Below, piece after piece: positions 22,729 through 25,486 of a DNA stretch of 25,486 bases. The stretch is from the NCBI GenBank assembly GCA_003599475.1, contig QZKK01000127.1, positions 1 to 25,486 of the forward strand. The letters run 5' to 3'. The translations under genes were made by a program, and so were the position numbers. Numbering within the stretch: the stretch's first letter is position 1; every line of letters begins with the position of its first letter. The notes beneath the pieces were generated by a model. It was not told the origin of the DNA. It saw only the letters and a program-made list of their open reading frames with translations, and ran no database searches. Source of the stretch: Desulfobacteraceae bacterium. GTDB taxonomy: Bacteria > Desulfobacterota > Desulfobacteria > Desulfobacterales > SURF-15.

Positions 22729-22836
22729 ACGCAAAGCCGCAGAGTACTCAAAGGGACAGCGACCTGCGAAAAACCCGAAATACCGAGAACGATTTCTTAG
22801 GCCCCTTTTTCGTGTATTTCGTGTGTTTCGTGGTTT
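22729..22836. repeat. Nonamer repeat and CGCAAAG-type repeat between convergent genes
   Basis: Three 9-base units, TTTCGTGTA, TTTCGTGTG and TTTCGTGGT, run contiguously at 22808-22834. About 60 bases upstream is ACGCAAAGCCGCAGAG (22729-22745). Motifs of both kinds are familiar as dispersed intergenic repeats in environmental bacteria. No terminator is seen between the MFS gene and hutH. Confidence 0.6.
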
Positions 22837-22846
22837 ACCGTGGAAA

Positions 22847-24376
22847 TCAATGCAGCTTCCCGACACAATTTTCCACCGCATCCAGGATCTCTCCGCTTTT
22901 CATCAGTTGAAGCATCCGATCGATATCGGCTGAGATCACACGATCGGTGTCCAGGTGGGAGACGGCCCGTCGAATCGCGCGGTATGCGCACATCGTGCCT
23001 TCCCCGGGTTTGAGGTTTGTGAAAAGGTCAAGCGCCTGTGCCGCACAGAGCAGCTCGATTGCAACCACCCGTTCCGAATTCAAGACCACCCCCTTTGCCT
23101 TTCGCGCCGAAATGGTGCCCATGGACACATGATCCTCCTTGTTGGCGGAGGTGGGGATGGAATCCACGCATGCCGGGTGGGAAAGTGTCTTGTTTTCGGA
23201 GACAAGCGCTGCAGCGGTGTACTGGGCGATCATGAATCCGGAGTTTAGCCCCCCGTCTTTCACCAGAAAAGCGGGAAGCCCGCTCAGCATGGGATTGACC
23301 AGCCGTTCGATCCGCCGCTCGGAGATGTTGGCAAGCTCGGCCGCCGCCATGCACAGGAAATCGAGCGCCATGGCCACCGGCTGCCCGTGGAAGTTTCCTC
23401 CCAGAAGAAAGGTGTCGTCTTCCGGGAAGATCAGCGGGTTGTTGGTCGAGGAATTCATCTCGGTTTCAATCACCTTCTTCACGAAGCCGATGGCGTCCCG
23501 GCTGGCCCCGTGCACCTGGGGCGAGCAGCGCAGGCTGTAGGCATCCTGAATCCGGGCGCAGTCCTTGTGGGAGGAGATGATCTCGCTGCTTCGCGTGATT
23601 CGCGCCAGGTTGTCGGCCGAAGCCGCCTGACCCGGATGGGGTCTTACGGCATGGATCCGGGAATCGAATTCCGTGCGGCATCCCATGAGAACCTCCAGGC
23701 TCATGGCGGCGGCGATATCGGACAGCTTCGACAGCCGATCGGCGTCATAGACGGCAAGCCCGCCGATTGCGGTCATGACCTGGGTACCGTTTACCAGGGC
23801 CAGGCCTTCTCCGGCTTCCAGCCGGATCGGCTCAAGCCCGCAGGCGGCCAGGGCATCCTTTCCAGGCAGCCGCCGGCCCCGATGAAATGCCTCGCCCAAT
23901 CCGATAAGAACCAGTGACAGATGCGCCAGAGGCGCCAGGTCTCCGCTTGCCCCCACGGACCCCTGCTCCGGCACCAGAGGGCATACGCCCCTGTTCAGGA
24001 GCGCGATCAGGTGGCGGACGGTTTCGATGCGGATTCCCGAATGGCCGCGCGCCAGATCCTTGATCCGAAGCGTCATCACCGCCCGGACGGTCTCGATGTC
24101 CAGAGGATTTCCCACACCGGCCGAGTGGCTCATGAGGATGTTCTGCTGGAGCCTTCGCGTGTCCTTGGCTGAGATTACGATATCGCTTAAAGCCCCGAAT
24201 CCCGTGTTGATTCCGTAGATGGTCTTACCTTCATCCATCCACCGGATCAACCGCCTGCGGCTTTCGATGATTCGATTTTCCGATTCCTCCCGGAGCCGAA
24301 CCCCGGCACCTCCTCTGGCGACGGCTGCCAGATCTTCCAGGGTCATGCCGTCGATACCGATCAGGATTTCCTTCAT
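22847..24376 (-). CDS. hutH: Histidine ammonia-lyase
   Basis: Converts L-histidine to urocanate and ammonia, the first step of histidine degradation. It is 509 aa, full length. The MIO cofactor forms from Ala143-Ser144-Gly145 (EQGSVGASGDLAPLAH). Other active-site residues are where the Pseudomonas enzyme has them: Tyr54 (TIYGINTGFG), His84 (LMSHSAGVG), Asn196 (VNGTQ), Gln277, Tyr280 and Arg283 (IQDAYSLR), Phe329 (GGNFHG) and Glu414 (ANKEDHVSM). The His and Glu favour histidine over phenylalanine or tyrosine. Residue 413 is Lys where Gln is usual. The start at 24376 gives the normal N-terminus. It is divergent from hutU, sharing a 172-base regulatory region. Confidence 0.95.
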   Translation of the reverse strand: MKEILIGIDGMTLEDLAAVARGGAGVRLREESENRIIESRRRLIRWMDEGKTIYGINTGFGALSDIVISAKDTRRLQQNILMSHSAGVGNPLDIETVRAVMTLRIKDLARGHSGIRIETVRHLIALLNRGVCPLVPEQGSVGASGDLAPLAHLSLVLIGLGEAFHRGRRLPGKDALAACGLEPIRLEAGEGLALVNGTQVMTAIGGLAVYDADRLSKLSDIAAAMSLEVLMGCRTEFDSRIHAVRPHPGQAASADNLARITRSSEIISSHKDCARIQDAYSLRCSPQVHGASRDAIGFVKKVIETEMNSSTNNPLIFPEDDTFLLGGNFHGQPVAMALDFLCMAAAELANISERRIERLVNPMLSGLPAFLVKDGGLNSGFMIAQYTAAALVSENKTLSHPACVDSIPTSANKEDHVSMGTISARKAKGVVLNSERVVAIELLCAAQALDLFTNLKPGEGTMCAYRAIRRAVSHLDTDRVISADIDRMLQLMKSGEILDAVENCVGKLH

Positions 24377-24548
24377 TCGCTCTTCCTAAAGAAGTCAATC
24401 GTTGTTGATGATTTTCGAACCTATTGCGCGGTTTTTTTTTCCATATTAGTATATCAAAAAGGGGAATGACACAATTCCGTTTTCAAGGCCCACGCAAAAG
24501 GTCCGTTCCGTCCTGCCGGCGATCCGGTCGCGGGCAAAGGAGAAAACC

Positions 24549-25486
24549 ATGCCGAACGACTCCGGGATATCGGGGACAATGACCGTTCTTTCACAGGAGA
24601 TGTTCGAAGACCTTCCCGAAAAGCGGCAATTCATTCAAGGCATCCGCAGGGCCCCAAAGAGGAAATTCACTCTTTCCCGGCGGGACACCGTTCTATCCCT
24701 GAAAAACGCCCTTCGCTACATTCCCAATCAATGGCATGCCGAACTTGCACCCGAATTTCTCGACGAGCTCACTTCCACCGGGCGCATCTACGGGTACCGG
24801 TTCCGCCCGGAAGGCCGCATCAAGGCAGGACCGATCGATTCGTATGCCGGAGCCTGCATCGAGGGGAAAGCCTTTCAGGTCATGATCGACAACAACCTGG
24901 ATTTCGATGTCGCCCTGTATCCCTATGAGCTCGTCACCTACGGCGAAACCGGGCAGGTCTGCCAGAACTGGATGCAGTACCGGTTGATCAAGAAGTACCT
25001 TGAAATTCTGCGCTCCGATCAGACGCTGGTGGTGGAATCCGGACACCCCCTGGGACTGTTCGCTGCGCCCGAAGAAGCCCCGCGGGTGATTCTGACCAAT
25101 GCGCTGATGGTCGGCTGCTTCGATGACGAGGAGAACTGGCATCGGGCTGCGGCCATCGGGGTGGCCAACTACGGCCAGATGACCGCCGGCGGCTGGATGT
25201 ACATCGGCCCCCAGGGGATCGTACACGGCACTTACAGCACCCTTTTAAACGCCGCAAGAGTCAAATGCGGGGTTCCCGCGGAAAATGATTTAAGCGGCAT
25301 CCTTTTTGTCTCCTCCGGGCTCGGAGGGATGAGCGGAGCCCAGGGGAGGGCGGTCGAAATCGCGGGGGGCGTGGGCATCATCGCAGAGGTCGATCCTTCC
25401 CGGATAAGAACCCGGCGGGAGCAGGGATGGGTGAGCCGGGTGGTTGAAGATCCCGGGAAAGCCTTTTCAGCGGCCCGTGCCGCGAT
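24549..25486 (+). CDS. hutU: Urocanate hydratase (3' end outside window)
   Basis: Second enzyme of histidine degradation, converting urocanate to imidazolone propionate with tightly bound NAD. The window holds 312 complete codons. The N-terminus (QGIRRAPKRKF, ALRYIP) is of the long urocanase type, expected to be roughly 670 aa. Hallmark segments are LVTYGETGQVCQNWMQY, VVESGHPLGLF, YGQMTAGGWMYIGPQGIVHG, LFVSSGLGGMSGAQ and AEVDPSRI. A good AAGGAG (24537-24542) precedes the ATG at 24549 by 6 bases. Its placement opposite hutH supports both assignments; hutI and later steps would lie beyond the right edge. Confidence 0.95.
   Translation, partial: MPNDSGISGTMTVLSQEMFEDLPEKRQFIQGIRRAPKRKFTLSRRDTVLSLKNALRYIPNQWHAELAPEFLDELTSTGRIYGYRFRPEGRIKAGPIDSYAGACIEGKAFQVMIDNNLDFDVALYPYELVTYGETGQVCQNWMQYRLIKKYLEILRSDQTLVVESGHPLGLFAAPEEAPRVILTNALMVGCFDDEENWHRAAAIGVANYGQMTAGGWMYIGPQGIVHGTYSTLLNAARVKCGVPAENDLSGILFVSSGLGGMSGAQGRAVEIAGGVGIIAEVDPSRIRTRREQGWVSRVVEDPGKAFSAARAA

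Overview
The window looks like bacterial chromosome of moderately high GC. It has dense short operons, many solute importers (a TRAP and a TTT system), a corrinoid-type methyltransferase homologue, radical SAM and ACT-domain proteins, and divergent histidine-degradation genes. I infer a heterotrophic, probably anaerobic member of the Desulfobacterota (former Deltaproteobacteria). No rRNA, tRNA, CRISPR array, insertion sequence or phage gene was recognised.

Layout, left to right. (1) The 3' part of a chemoreceptor gene (3-1526). (2) A C4-dicarboxylate-type TRAP importer, dctP-dctQ-dctM (1902-4720), with a strong hairpin between dctP and dctQ, followed by a UroD/MtaA-family methyltransferase (5026-6072). 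(3) A GntR/FCD regulator with a near-ideal promoter and two palindromic operators, overlapping by 4 bases a divergent SHMT-like PLP enzyme (6407-8469). Then come a two-ACT-domain protein and a UPF0210 (DUF711, 'PFL family') protein (8860-10790). (4) A second GntR/FCD regulator with a 29-bp palindrome at its promoter, then a tripartite tricarboxylate transporter in the order tctB-tctA-tctC and an aldo/keto reductase (10989-16365). (5) A mixed region (16533-22721): a cysteine-rich small protein, a GNAT acetyltransferase, a 54-aa DUF1328 membrane protein, an unrecognised 300-aa protein, a B12-binding-type radical SAM protein and an MFS exporter. (6) Divergent hutH and hutU (22847 to the right edge; hutU runs off the end).

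How it may work together (inference). Blocks 2-4 look like adjacent modules for importing and breaking down small carboxylates or amino acids, each with an FCD-type ligand-responsive repressor. The SHMT homologue keeps the PLP lysine and the carboxylate-binding arginine but has lost several tyrosines and histidines of true SHMT. Together with the MtaA-like methyltransferase, it makes one-carbon or retro-aldol chemistry on an imported compound a reasonable guess. The substrate cannot be read from sequence.

The most unusual non-coding feature is a family of mosaic intergenic elements at 11807-12010, 17543-17660 and 21021-21303. They are built from conserved blocks joined by tandem arrays of 7-base units whose copy number differs between copies. 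Two of the copies are inverted relative to each other about 9 kb apart. A separate 9-base tandem repeat lies at 22808-22834.
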